Source of the DNA: Flavobacterium glycines
GTDB lineage: Bacteria > Bacteroidota > Bacteroidia > Flavobacteriales > Flavobacteriaceae
Reading direction: 5' to 3'
Length of the DNA: 64,000 bases
Assembly (NCBI RefSeq): GCF_900100165.1
Contig: NZ_FNEO01000001.1
Location: forward strand, 248,001 to 312,000
Part shown: positions 45,619-56,073 of the stretch, piece after piece
Position numbering within the stretch: position 1 is the stretch's first letter
Layout: each line of letters begins with the position of its first letter
Position numbers and translations under genes: made by a program
Notes under the pieces: generated by a model
The model's database searches: none
The model's input: only the letters and a program-made list of their open reading frames with translations
What the model was told of the DNA's origin: nothing

Positions 45619-48600
45619 ATGAAGATTTCAGGAAACCTTTATATCATAATGCTTCTATGCTTTCTGTCTCAATTTATCATGCACAGTCAGGAAAATTACT
45701 CTTATGAAAAGTTTCAGGTTGAAGACGGACTTCCGCATAATATCATCAACCAAATCATTCAGGACAAAAAAGGCTTTATCTGGATAGCAACCACAAACGG
45801 GCTTAGCAAATACAACGGCTATTCCTTTACCAACTATAAACCCAAAGCCTCCGATAAGGTTATCATGAAAAACAATCGGGTTGATAAAATCATTGAAGAC
45901 ATCTATGGCCGAATCTGGATGCGATCGGAAGCGCTGGATTCCAGATTGTACTGTTTTGATCCAAAATCAGAATCTTTTTGGGGAACCGAACTCGTTGCTG
46001 ATTTACCCAATAAAAAATTCAACATCGGGCAAATTAAAGTCACTAAATCAGGGATGGTTTGGTTACTTTCTAAAAACGATAATGGATGTGTACTTGTTAC
46101 TGACTACATGTTTTCCACTATTGTATTCCATAAAAAAAAGAATAATTTAAAAACGAATACTGTTCACACCGTATTCGAAGATTCACAAAAAAATTCATGG
46201 TTGTTAACAAATAATGGAATTACTCTGGTGAATCCGTTCAAACCGAAAAAAACTCCAACTTACTTTTTAACACAATTGCATCTGCCAACCGGATTTTATG
46301 CTGCCATTGAATTTGAAGATGAAATTTGGTTTGGAGGTTCAAATGGAACAATTGCTAAATATTCTAAGGGAAATCATAATTTCAGAACTAAAAAAATAGC
46401 ATTAGATGCAAAAATCATTAAGTTCGAAAAATTAGATCAGCAAACCATTCTTGCCATCACCGACCAAAAAGGATTTTGTACGATCAATATTTATACCGGC
46501 GAAATTGAAATTTTCAATTCGAAAACCCAGCCCAATTTAAAAACAACTGACCTTAACCCTGTTGCCTTTCTGAAAAGACATCAATTATGGTTTGTTTCGG
46601 GCAAAGAAAGAGGCATTTATCTATTTGATTTTAAAGACAAAAAAACATCTTACTACCCGGAAACTTCTGACGAGAAAATCAATTCTAACGCACCGGTAAA
46701 TGCATTGGTATTAACCGATCAAAAAGGCGACGTCTGGGTTCAGCCTTCAGGAGGCATCTTTTCAAAATTTGATGCTGTAAAAAAAACGCTCCTTCCATTT
46801 ACAGTACCATCGAACTCCCTTAATTCTAATTCACCTAACAGCTTACACACCGCTTTCTTTGACCGTCAGGGCTCTTTATGGTACAATATGCAGGCGGCAG
46901 GTTTATGCAAAATTACGTTTAGCGAATACAATTTTAACGCAGCACACTTAAATACTATTCCCAGAAATGTGAGGGTTATTTTTCAGGATAAAAGCGAAAA
47001 AACATGGATTAGCACCAAACAAAAACAGATACTCATTTATGATAAAAACCTGAACAAAATGGGAGAACTTTCTCCATCAGGTAAACTGAGTAAATCGGCT
47101 ACATGGCTCAAAACAGCATATAGTATAACCGAAGACCGTAATGCAAATATATGGATTGGAACACGTGGAGACGGTCTTTATAAATTAACCCCTCAAAAAA
47201 CGCCTTACAACTACAGCGTAGAACATTTTTTACACAACGATACAAATTCATTCAGTCTTTGCGATAACGACATTTATTCGGTTTATGAAGACCGCAGTGG
47301 TCAAATCTGGGTGGGAACTTTTAATGGATTAAACCTAATCGAAAAAGACAAATTTGGGCAACTAAAGTTTATCAATCACAGAAACCGATGGAAATCCTAT
47401 CCATTAGAGAATTTCAGTAAAATAAGATGCATCAATCAAACTAAAGAGGGTTTAATTTTAGTGGGCACCACTGGCGGATTATTGGCAGTAAAACCAAATA
47501 CCAATCGCCTAAACATAAAAACGTATGGTATAAACAATGTCAATCCTAACGGACTTAGAAGCAATGATATTATGGACATTTGCGTTACTAAAAATGGCAA
47601 AACCATTTTAGCAACTGCCGATGGAGGTATTAGTAAAGTTATTTCTAAAGATAAGTTAGGATTTCCTGTTCAGTTTAAAACTTTTGGACGAAATGAAGGT
47701 TTGCCGTCTAACAATATGTTGTCCTTAGTTGAGGATAACGACGGTAAAATCTGGGCCGCTACTGATGATATCCTAACCCGATTTAACCCTGAAAAAGAAT
47801 ATTTTGAAGTGTTTCCGGAAATAAAATGGGCTATCAACAACAATAACTTTTCAGAAGCTACTAAGTGCAGGCTGAAATCGGGCGAAATCCTGTTTGGTTA
47901 CTCCGAAGGAATAATCCATTTCTTTCCCGATCAAATCAAATCCAATTATTATTCCCCTTATCTGGCCTTTACCAACCTTTGGTTATTCAACAAAAAAGTA
48001 GATATCAATAAAGAGACTTCTCCATTAGCGATTTCCTTAGACAATTGTAAAGATATCGTATTGAATCATAACCAAAACTTTTTCAATATAGAGTTTGCTG
48101 CTTTGGATTATAAAAACCCAAAAAACATCAAATATGCCTATAAACTGGAAGGTTTTGATGAGAAATGGAATTTTGTCAACAACCAGAGAACGGCCTTTTA
48201 TACGAATGTGCCCAAGGGAAGCTATACCTTTAAAGTAAAATCGACCAACAGTCAGGGAAATTGGGTAACAAATGAAAGAAGTTTGCGTATTAATGTTGAA
48301 CCTTCTATTTGGAATACAACAGTGGCTTACATTATTTATGCGCTGTTAATTATAGGATGTATCCTTCTGATTAACCGCACAATGATTACCATTTACCAAT
48401 TAAAAACGAATGCCAAAATTGAAAAAGATATGTTTGATATGAAGCAAAAGTTTTTTATCGATATTTCACATGAATTGCGTACGCCTTTAACCTTAATTTC
48501 AGGTCCAATAGAATATTTAATAAATGATAGCCAAACGCCTGAAATCATAAAAAAACAACTCGATTACGTATCTCAAAGTACAAACAGACTGCAAAGGCTG

Positions 48601-49992
48601 GTTAATCAGATATTGGATTTTAGAAAAATTCAGGCTCAGAAATTAAAAATCTCCGAAATAAATTTAACCGAATTTGCCAGTGATATTTTTAATAATTTCA
48701 TCGAAATTGCTCAGGAAAAAAAGATTAGCTATAGCTTAGAAATTTTAGATGATGATATCAAATTATGGGCCGACAGAAATGCTTTGGAAAAAATCATCAT
48801 GAACCTTTTATCGAATGCGTTTAAATACACTCCGGATGAAAAAACAATACGCCTTCGCATTTATAAAAACGACAAAAAAATAGGACTAACCGTAATCGAT
48901 GAAGGCATTGGAATTTCCGAAGAACATCATAACAGCATCTTTAACCGTTTTTCTTCTTTCAACAAAAACAGTAATAATCCCAGCACCGGTATTGGTTTAT
49001 CGATGGTAAAAGAATTGGTAGAAAAACATCATGGAGAAGTTAATTTTGAAAGTAAAACCAATAAAGGCAGCAGCTTTTCTGTCTTTTTCAAACAGGGATA
49101 CAGCCATTTTACTGACGAGGTAGAAATTAGTACCGAAGAAGAATCTAAAGAAATAGTTGAAAATAAATTACTCAAAACACAGCCCATAACACTCTATAAC
49201 AATCCGGAAGAGCGTCAGGAAAAAATAAAAATATTAGTCGTTGAAGATGACCTTAAACTGCGAACATTCCTTAATAATGTTCTGGAAGATGATTATGAAA
49301 TTCTGGAAGCCGAAGATGGCGAAATAGCCTATCAAAAAATACTGGAAAGCACTCCCGATTTTATTATCAGTGATATTATGATGCCTAAACTCAGCGGAGT
49401 GGAACTTTTACAGAAAATAAGAAACAATATCGAGACCAGCCACGTTCCTGTTATACTTTTAACCGCAAAAACCACAATTGAAAGTCAGCTGGAAGGACTT
49501 TCTTATGGTGCAGATGATTATATAACCAAACCGTTCAGTGTTTCCTATTTAAAAGCCCGAATTGTTAATTTACTCGAACAACGAAAAAGGCTGCAGGGCA
49601 TTTTTGATTCCTACGAAAAAAGCAATCCAAAAGAGTACAATCCTAAGCCTTATTTAATTACGGATCAGGACGAACAAATCATGCAAAAAGTAATGATTGC
49701 CATTGAAGAAAACATTGACAATAATGATTTTTCGGTAGAAGATTTAGGCAGTGTCGTAGGACTGAATCGCACTTCTTTTTATTACAAAATAAAAAGTCTT
49801 ACGGGTTACACTCCTGTTGAATTCATCCGAGATGTACGAATTAAAAGGGCTGCCCAATTGTTAATGAACAGTCAGTTATTAATCAAAGAAATTGCCTACA
49901 TGACCGGCTTTTCAGACATGAAATACTTCACTAAATCTTTTAAAAACAAATACGATCTAACTCCGAGTGAATATCGTAAGGAAAATAAATAA
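45619..49992 (+). CDS. Hybrid two-component regulator (HTCS)
   Basis: This is a 1457-residue single-chain sensor and activator of glycan loci. It has a signal peptide, a periplasmic sensor of Reg_prop propeller repeats (to about residue 780), a Y_Y_Y domain, one membrane helix (about 900-922), a histidine kinase (His951 in ISHELRTPL; HATPase NLLSNAFKYTPD), a receiver (phosphoacceptor Asp1252 in ISDIMMP) and an AraC-type DNA-binding domain (about 1355-1457). HTCS proteins detect oligosaccharides released from their polysaccharide. It converges with the pectin block on its right, which it is likely to activate. Confidence 0.95.
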   Translation: MKISGNLYIIMLLCFLSQFIMHSQENYSYEKFQVEDGLPHNIINQIIQDKKGFIWIATTNGLSKYNGYSFTNYKPKASDKVIMKNNRVDKIIEDIYGRIWMRSEALDSRLYCFDPKSESFWGTELVADLPNKKFNIGQIKVTKSGMVWLLSKNDNGCVLVTDYMFSTIVFHKKKNNLKTNTVHTVFEDSQKNSWLLTNNGITLVNPFKPKKTPTYFLTQLHLPTGFYAAIEFEDEIWFGGSNGTIAKYSKGNHNFRTKKIALDAKIIKFEKLDQQTILAITDQKGFCTINIYTGEIEIFNSKTQPNLKTTDLNPVAFLKRHQLWFVSGKERGIYLFDFKDKKTSYYPETSDEKINSNAPVNALVLTDQKGDVWVQPSGGIFSKFDAVKKTLLPFTVPSNSLNSNSPNSLHTAFFDRQGSLWYNMQAAGLCKITFSEYNFNAAHLNTIPRNVRVIFQDKSEKTWISTKQKQILIYDKNLNKMGELSPSGKLSKSATWLKTAYSITEDRNANIWIGTRGDGLYKLTPQKTPYNYSVEHFLHNDTNSFSLCDNDIYSVYEDRSGQIWVGTFNGLNLIEKDKFGQLKFINHRNRWKSYPLENFSKIRCINQTKEGLILVGTTGGLLAVKPNTNRLNIKTYGINNVNPNGLRSNDIMDICVTKNGKTILATADGGISKVISKDKLGFPVQFKTFGRNEGLPSNNMLSLVEDNDGKIWAATDDILTRFNPEKEYFEVFPEIKWAINNNNFSEATKCRLKSGEILFGYSEGIIHFFPDQIKSNYYSPYLAFTNLWLFNKKVDINKETSPLAISLDNCKDIVLNHNQNFFNIEFAALDYKNPKNIKYAYKLEGFDEKWNFVNNQRTAFYTNVPKGSYTFKVKSTNSQGNWVTNERSLRINVEPSIWNTTVAYIIYALLIIGCILLINRTMITIYQLKTNAKIEKDMFDMKQKFFIDISHELRTPLTLISGPIEYLINDSQTPEIIKKQLDYVSQSTNRLQRLVNQILDFRKIQAQKLKISEINLTEFASDIFNNFIEIAQEKKISYSLEILDDDIKLWADRNALEKIIMNLLSNAFKYTPDEKTIRLRIYKNDKKIGLTVIDEGIGISEEHHNSIFNRFSSFNKNSNNPSTGIGLSMVKELVEKHHGEVNFESKTNKGSSFSVFFKQGYSHFTDEVEISTEEESKEIVENKLLKTQPITLYNNPEERQEKIKILVVEDDLKLRTFLNNVLEDDYEILEAEDGEIAYQKILESTPDFIISDIMMPKLSGVELLQKIRNNIETSHVPVILLTAKTTIESQLEGLSYGADDYITKPFSVSYLKARIVNLLEQRKRLQGIFDSYEKSNPKEYNPKPYLITDQDEQIMQKVMIAIEENIDNNDFSVEDLGSVVGLNRTSFYYKIKSLTGYTPVEFIRDVRIKRAAQLLMNSQLLIKEIAYMTGFSDMKYFTKSFKNKYDLTPSEYRKENK

Positions 49993-49999
49993 TCCCAAT

Positions 50000-50035
50000 A
50001 AAAAAGGCTGTTTCATAGTTGAAACAGCCTTTATC
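50000..50035. terminator. Bidirectional terminator between HTCS and GH43 genes
   Basis: AAAAAGGCTGTTTC (about 50001-50014) pairs with GAAACAGCCTTT (50021-50032) around a six-base loop, with A and T runs on the flanks. Confidence 0.9.
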
Positions 50036-50057
50036 GAATTTTAGATTGAATTTTAAT

Positions 50058-51692
50058 TTAGTCTTTTGTTACTCTAAACCAATCCACATTTACGTAACCT
50101 GAATTATTTATTTTCCCCTCTCTTAAAGCCACAAATCCCATTTTGGCTCCAATCCACACTCCTTCGGTAGCTTTAAATTCAGTACCCGCTTTCATGAACT
50201 TTTTATTATCGTAGCTGTAATAAAACTGACACTTGGCTCCATTTTCAACCTTTACTCTGAAATACAATGAACCGCTGTTTAAATCGGCTATTTCAGTAGT
50301 AGTTTCAGCCTTTCCTTTATCGGCTTTATCTCCTATTGCCTGAATTAATTTCAGTTTCCCTTTAATTTGTTTCACCGCAATATAACTATAACTTCTTCCC
50401 ATGATTAGGAAACCAAATTCTTCATTGTCAAAATTGGGTTTAAAATCAAACTTTGCAGTAGCGGTAAACTCGTTAGACGGGAATTTTTGAGCCAATATAT
50501 TCGGCACCTGCCATAAACTCACATAATTATCAGGCTTAGCAATACAATTCATTCTGTAATAGCCCATTCCTGTTGATGGATATCCCCAAACTAATTGCTT
50601 GTTGGCATGCCATTGCCACTGTAACCCTTGTACAGGTTCATTAAATTCGTCTGAATCCGGAGGGGTTACAATTGGATACTGTGCTCCAACATTTGGTTTT
50701 TTATAAGTCGACACAGGTTCGCCAATTCCATTTTTATCATAATCTACCCCCATAACCGGCCAGTTGTCTTTCCAAGACATTGGATTAAGGTGTACCACAC
50801 GGCCATAAGCGCCCTGATCCTGAAAATGCAGAAACCAATCTTCGCCGGTTACCGTATCTACCCAGGCTCCCTGATGAGGCCCGTTAATATTGGTTTTACC
50901 CTGCTCTAAAACTACCTTTTCTTCATAAGGTCCAAATATATTTTTAGAACGCAAAATTAACTGCCAGCCTGTAGCCACACCACCTGCAGGGGCAAACACA
51001 TAATAATAACCGTTTCTCTTGTATAATTTAGGACCTTCTACCGTTTGATGTTTTTCGTGACCGTCAAACAATAATTTATCATCATCATAAGCTGCTGTGG
51101 CGTCTTCGTTCATGGAGCAAATTATCAATACGCTTTTAGACCCCGCTCTACTTCCGGCAAGAGCGTACCCCAAATAAGCCTTTCCGTCCTCATCCCAAAA
51201 TGGAGCCGGATCAATAATACCTTTATCTGCCTTTACTAAAACAGGCTCACTCCATTTCCCGTGAGGGTCTTTGGTTTTAATCATATAAATCCCGAAATCA
51301 GGATCTGGGTAAAAAATATAAAATTCCCCTTTGTAATAACGAATACAAGGTGCCCAAACTCCATTACCATGTTGGATTTTATCATACACCTCAACAGGCG
51401 GTTGCTTTGGCAATGCATAATTAACCAATTCCCAATTGACCAAATCATTAGAATGCAAAACAGGCAAACCCGGAATGCAATTAAATGAGGAAGCCGTCAT
51501 ATAATAATCCTTTCCTACCCTGCAAACATCCGGATCAGAATAATCGGCATAAAGAACTGGATTTTTATAACTGCCATTTCCTAAATCAGCCACCCAAACT
51601 TCTGAAACAGTATTCTTTATTTTTTGCGCTGTAACTCCGCTGTAACTTAAAACTGCTAGCAATAAAGCTAATGTTAACCTTTTATTTTTCAT
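50058..51692 (-). CDS. GH43 glycosidase with C-terminal beta-sandwich domain
   Basis: This 544-residue secreted enzyme (signal peptide ending VTAQ) has a five-bladed GH43 domain (about residues 35-330), with YSDPDV as general base, IIDPAPFWDEDG as middle Asp and TVEGPKL as acid Glu. The C-terminal 190 residues form a concanavalin-like beta sandwich, as in GH43 xylosidase/arabinosidase-type proteins. It probably removes a terminal sugar from RG-I side chains or arabinans. The subfamily cannot be fixed here. It is the last gene of the leftward operon, 21 bp after GH105. Confidence 0.9.
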   Translation of the reverse strand: MKNKRLTLALLLAVLSYSGVTAQKIKNTVSEVWVADLGNGSYKNPVLYADYSDPDVCRVGKDYYMTASSFNCIPGLPVLHSNDLVNWELVNYALPKQPPVEVYDKIQHGNGVWAPCIRYYKGEFYIFYPDPDFGIYMIKTKDPHGKWSEPVLVKADKGIIDPAPFWDEDGKAYLGYALAGSRAGSKSVLIICSMNEDATAAYDDDKLLFDGHEKHQTVEGPKLYKRNGYYYVFAPAGGVATGWQLILRSKNIFGPYEEKVVLEQGKTNINGPHQGAWVDTVTGEDWFLHFQDQGAYGRVVHLNPMSWKDNWPVMGVDYDKNGIGEPVSTYKKPNVGAQYPIVTPPDSDEFNEPVQGLQWQWHANKQLVWGYPSTGMGYYRMNCIAKPDNYVSLWQVPNILAQKFPSNEFTATAKFDFKPNFDNEEFGFLIMGRSYSYIAVKQIKGKLKLIQAIGDKADKGKAETTTEIADLNSGSLYFRVKVENGAKCQFYYSYDNKKFMKAGTEFKATEGVWIGAKMGFVALREGKINNSGYVNVDWFRVTKD

Positions 51693-51712
51693 TAAAACAC
51701 TACACTATTTAA

Positions 51713-52924
51713 TTAATTATTCATTCCCCATTTAGGATTATTTTCGGCCATTATACAAGTCATAATTAACGGGCCAATTGCTTTACCATCATTAGATCTT
51801 ACCGCTTCACTGATATAATATTCATAAGTTCCGTTTCTGACCAAATTATCAGCAGGACCTAAACCGGCTCCCGCACAACAGGAGGTAATCTCTAATGTTC
51901 CGTTTTTAGCTTCTTTGACAAAATTTTTAAAAATACCTTTATAAGCACTTCTGGCCGGTTTAAGATAAGACGCATCTAAAACTCCTAATTCCATTCCTTT
52001 ACAAAGCCCATATGCAAACATAATTGAGCCGGTGGACTCCAAATAATTCCCTTCTCTTTTTGGGTAATCCAATACCTGAAACCAAACTCCCGAATCCTTA
52101 TCCTGAACCCGAATCAAATCCTTGCTTAAATCCTGAAACATTAAGGCTACTTTAGCGTAGTTTTTATGATCATGAGGCAAATATTCCAAAACATCAATCA
52201 AAGCCATATACAACCAACCCACTCCTCTGCCCCAGAAATTTTTAGAAAGACCTGTCTCCGGATTAGCCCAATAGACTGATTTACTGGCATCCCAACCGTG
52301 GTAATACAAACCTGTCTTTGGGTCTTTCAGATGTTTTTGAGCCAACAATAATTGGTTTGTAATGTCATCAAAAGCACTAGGATCTTTAAAAACAGCAGCA
52401 TATTGTGCATAAAAAGGCAAGCCCATGTACAAGCCATCTAACCACATCTGATTAGGATATACTTTTTTGTGCCAAAATCCGCCTTCAGCAACTCTTGGCT
52501 GTTTTTTAAGTTGGTCACGTAATGTTTCAATGGCTTTTAAGTAACGTTCCTGTTTCGTTTTTTTGTAAAGTGCAAAGAGAATTTTACCTGAATTAATATC
52601 ATCCAGCCTGAACGTTTCCATATTGTAACCTTTAATAGTTCCCGCAGCATCTATCAAAAGATCCGTATAAGTTTCTTTTACATAATTGGAATACTTATCA
52701 TTTCGGCTATGCTCCGAAAGTTGTTGCAATGACAGGCAAACCAAACCTTCAACGTAGCCCCATTTTGGTGTTTTCTGAAAATCAGTTGTCCAAACCTGCG
52801 GATTGTTTTTAATCACTGATTCCGCTATTAAGGTTGAATAATTTGATTTGGCTTGCTGTTGTGCTGACAGGCACTGTACAAACAATGCAACGGCAACCGA
52901 AATGAATACTGTTTTGATTCTCAT
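51713..52924 (-). CDS. GH105 unsaturated rhamnogalacturonyl hydrolase
   Basis: This 403-residue secreted enzyme (signal peptide ending LSAQ) has the (alpha/alpha)6 GH88/GH105 fold, with the catalytic Asp163 in QMWLDGLYMG and the typical EGGFWHKKVYP before it. GH105 removes the 4,5-unsaturated galacturonate left at the non-reducing end by rhamnogalacturonan lyases, and so follows PL11 in the pathway. It is in the middle of the operon and lies 92 bp from the GH2 gene upstream. Confidence 0.92.
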   Translation of the reverse strand: MRIKTVFISVAVALFVQCLSAQQQAKSNYSTLIAESVIKNNPQVWTTDFQKTPKWGYVEGLVCLSLQQLSEHSRNDKYSNYVKETYTDLLIDAAGTIKGYNMETFRLDDINSGKILFALYKKTKQERYLKAIETLRDQLKKQPRVAEGGFWHKKVYPNQMWLDGLYMGLPFYAQYAAVFKDPSAFDDITNQLLLAQKHLKDPKTGLYYHGWDASKSVYWANPETGLSKNFWGRGVGWLYMALIDVLEYLPHDHKNYAKVALMFQDLSKDLIRVQDKDSGVWFQVLDYPKREGNYLESTGSIMFAYGLCKGMELGVLDASYLKPARSAYKGIFKNFVKEAKNGTLEITSCCAGAGLGPADNLVRNGTYEYYISEAVRSNDGKAIGPLIMTCIMAENNPKWGMNN

Positions 52925-53015
52925 CTTTCTATTTTTTATTAGCTTTTAAACTCATTCCGTTAATTGAGACGTCGCTTAAAATGAATTGATTCTATATTTT
53001 TTACTTAACAAAAGA

Positions 53016-56000
53016 TTACTTTAATAAATTCAACAAAAGTTGTTGTCCTACGATATTGGCTTTGTTTTTAGCCGACACATCAAAAGTTTTCATAGAAGCA
53101 TTTTCCCCGTCTCCTTCTGCTTTATTAGCTACTGCATTTTCTTTTATGCAACTAAAAATATCCAGTGCGCAAAGAATAATTTTTCCTCTTCCGTGTGGAA
53201 TTACACTTAAAGCAGAATAAACCTCTTGCTTATGATCAGAAACACAACCAACAATTGTTTCCCCGTTAAACATTCTGAGTCCCAATCTGTTTTTATTATA
53301 AGTTGCAAAACATTGGTATTCCCAGTTAAAAACACAGGATTGCGGCAAACCTTCAAACCATTTTGTCTCCTTAACAAAATAATTTCCTCCATACCAGGAT
53401 GTCCCTAATGTTTTGAAACCTCTGTAATCAGCGGCTTCTTTTTTAGCAAAATAACTCACCCAGGTATCGGTATCATTAACAACCACCACGGTATTTCCGT
53501 TATTCACCCATTCCAAAAGGTCAGTAACCAATGGATTCCCCGTTTGCTGCGGTTTAAAACCACCTATAACTAAACAATTCCCGGACGGAGTTCCACTCTT
53601 ATACTCTTTGAAATTAATTTTTTCAGAATTAAAATAGTTACCAATAACGCCCGTCGTATCAGCAACCATAATGTTGGAAGCTATTTTTTCCTTGTTCAGT
53701 TTTACCGCAAATAATTCGTCGCTTCCGCTGGCAATCACGGTATTGTCTTTCGAAACTAATTCAGCCGTAATCTTCGTATAACCTTCAGTTTCGGGTGCAA
53801 AAGTGTTTTTCGCAGACAATAATTCGCCATATTTAATTCCACCAGTTACTGTAACAGGAATTGTTTTGGTCCAGACTGTTTGTTGCTTATTGTTTGTTGC
53901 TTTAACCTTTAAATCAAATGCTCCTTTGACGTCTTTTTCGTTTACAATGAAAAAATCCACCACCGTCGTATCTTTTACAGATAAAACCTTATTAGTCAAT
54001 TTTACAGCCACATACAAAGGTTTGTTGTAACGGGCTATCAAATCGGCATCACCCTTTAGATTTCGGTAATTATCAACTATGCCCGAATGATTTTCCAGTT
54101 TCATACTTTCCCAGCCATTCACTGCATAACCGTCAATTGTATTATTGATTCGCACATTTTCAATTGTTCGACCCTGATAATAATAAGTCACATTCCCCAT
54201 TTTTCTGGTCAGACTGTCCACATTAGGAAATGACTTTTCGAAATCATTTTTCTTCAGGAAATTATCGTAAGCATCATACCATTTCAAATAATCGTCGCTT
54301 TCCCAGCCAATGTCCTTACCTCTTTTAAGGATTTCGTCTCTAATCAATTGCAATCTTGGCGGTGTTCCAATGGCTCCTTCTTCGCCGTAATACACAATTT
54401 CTTCTTTGTTATCTGTGAATTTTGCGTACTTTTTAGGATTGCTGTATAAATTATCATGATACACTCCGGGACCTCCTGCATGATGCTGGTCAAACCAACC
54501 GAAATTGTGAAACTGATTACTATACGGTAACAAATGCAATTTAAAACGTGGATCAATTCCTTTTTTTATTGGACCATTACTGGAATTATACGTCATAATT
54601 CTGGTTGGATCCAATTTGTGTCCCGCCAACATCTGTACGCTATCTTTCTTTTGAGGCTCCGCTCCTCTTTCATTGTGCATATTGTAAATCACCAATGAAG
54701 GATGGCTTCGGTCACGTTTTATCATTCTGAAAAACTTCTCGTCGCGGGCGGCAAAATAAAAATCAGCCTGTTTCTTTTCCAATTCGTTCTTAGGATTGAA
54801 TTGGTTCGCCGGAAATTGATTCCCTCCCGGCTCCTGAAAATAGAGTAATCCCATTTCATCGGCATAATCCAAAACATTGGTCTGACCAATGGTACGATGA
54901 AAATTCAACATATTCAAACCAACAGCTTTGGCATCTGCAATTTGTTTTTTGGCCAGTTCATCACTTGGAGCAATTCCGTTAATCGGCCAAAAACCCCAAG
55001 ATATGGCCGTTCTTATTACAATACGTTTGTTGTTCAGATAAAACTGTTTGTCTCCATCCACTTCTTTGACTTCAAACCAACGGAAACCAAACTTTTTCTC
55101 TACAACATCTTTTACTTCTTTGTCATTTTTAAGCGAAGCTTTCAGCACATATAAATTCGGGTTGTCGATGTCCCAAAGCTTGGCATTATCTACTTTAATT
55201 GTAAAAGACTGTGTATTCTCTCCTTTAGTAGCTTCAATTGGGAAACTTTTTTCGAAAACTGATTTGCCTGTTTTTCTTTCAGCAACTTCTAATAAAAAAC
55301 TTCCTTTAAAAGTTGTTGCAGTATTATTTGTCAATGAAATTTCGGCATCGATTTCATTCAAAATTGGTTTGTTTTTGATGAAAATATCATTCACAAAAAT
55401 ATTCTCCGTTGCTACAAGACTCACCTTTCCGGTAATTCCGCCAAAACCGTGGGTTGGGTTGGTACGATAATTTCCCCACATATAATTGGAGCTGTCTCTC
55501 CAATCAAAATTTCCGTTTGGATCGGTAATTCGAACTGCAATCGAATTCGTTTTCCCAACAGTGATAAAATCGGTAACATCAACATCAAAAGGAGTTCCGT
55601 TGATTAAATCATAGCCAGCTAACTTTTGGTTTACAAATATTTCTGCCCTGAAACGAACACTTTCAAAATGCAACACAATTCGTTTTCCTTTCATTGACTG
55701 TGGCACAGCTACCTGAGTTGAAAACCAGGAAACGCCCAGATAATTACCTGAAACTCCAAAAGAATTTGTATTCCAGCCCCAATAAAATTCTTCCACGGTA
55801 GCAGGAAGATGAACCGTTTTACTTTCTCCTTTTTCTAATGCCTGCCAGCCTCCGGATGGAATATTAACAGGCAATTTTTTTATAACAACGGGAGGCGTAA
55901 ACAAGACATCTTTTTGCCATTGTGCATCAGAATCCAACCAAAGCTTCCAGTCATTATTAGAAATATCCTGCACTAGCCGTTGTTGAGCAAAAGATGCTAC

Positions 56001-56042
56001 GTTGATTAAATTAGCCAGCAAAATTGCCACTACAATTTTCAT
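53016..56042 (-). CDS. GH2 family enzyme with unusual C-terminal amidotransferase-like domain
   Basis: This protein of about 1008 residues has a signal peptide (ending SFAQ) starting at MKIVVAI, seven codons into the longest frame. GH2 domains follow, with acid/base Glu in NMHNERG (about 456) and candidate nucleophile in YYGEEGAIG (about 552), both a little different from classical beta-galactosidases. Residues from about 790 look like a class I glutamine amidotransferase-like fold (NCLVIGGF, LLEWVNNGNTVVVV, GRGKIILCALDIF), as seen in beta-galactosidase trimerisation domains. Some GH2 enzymes of RG-I loci have this design. Substrate unknown. Confidence 0.85.
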   Translation of the reverse strand: MKIVVAILLANLINVASFAQQRLVQDISNNDWKLWLDSDAQWQKDVLFTPPVVIKKLPVNIPSGGWQALEKGESKTVHLPATVEEFYWGWNTNSFGVSGNYLGVSWFSTQVAVPQSMKGKRIVLHFESVRFRAEIFVNQKLAGYDLINGTPFDVDVTDFITVGKTNSIAVRITDPNGNFDWRDSSNYMWGNYRTNPTHGFGGITGKVSLVATENIFVNDIFIKNKPILNEIDAEISLTNNTATTFKGSFLLEVAERKTGKSVFEKSFPIEATKGENTQSFTIKVDNAKLWDIDNPNLYVLKASLKNDKEVKDVVEKKFGFRWFEVKEVDGDKQFYLNNKRIVIRTAISWGFWPINGIAPSDELAKKQIADAKAVGLNMLNFHRTIGQTNVLDYADEMGLLYFQEPGGNQFPANQFNPKNELEKKQADFYFAARDEKFFRMIKRDRSHPSLVIYNMHNERGAEPQKKDSVQMLAGHKLDPTRIMTYNSSNGPIKKGIDPRFKLHLLPYSNQFHNFGWFDQHHAGGPGVYHDNLYSNPKKYAKFTDNKEEIVYYGEEGAIGTPPRLQLIRDEILKRGKDIGWESDDYLKWYDAYDNFLKKNDFEKSFPNVDSLTRKMGNVTYYYQGRTIENVRINNTIDGYAVNGWESMKLENHSGIVDNYRNLKGDADLIARYNKPLYVAVKLTNKVLSVKDTTVVDFFIVNEKDVKGAFDLKVKATNNKQQTVWTKTIPVTVTGGIKYGELLSAKNTFAPETEGYTKITAELVSKDNTVIASGSDELFAVKLNKEKIASNIMVADTTGVIGNYFNSEKINFKEYKSGTPSGNCLVIGGFKPQQTGNPLVTDLLEWVNNGNTVVVVNDTDTWVSYFAKKEAADYRGFKTLGTSWYGGNYFVKETKWFEGLPQSCVFNWEYQCFATYNKNRLGLRMFNGETIVGCVSDHKQEVYSALSVIPHGRGKIILCALDIFSCIKENAVANKAEGDGENASMKTFDVSAKNKANIVGQQLLLNLLK

Positions 56043-56073
56043 CTGATAGGGGTTGATTTTCATAAAAATTCAA

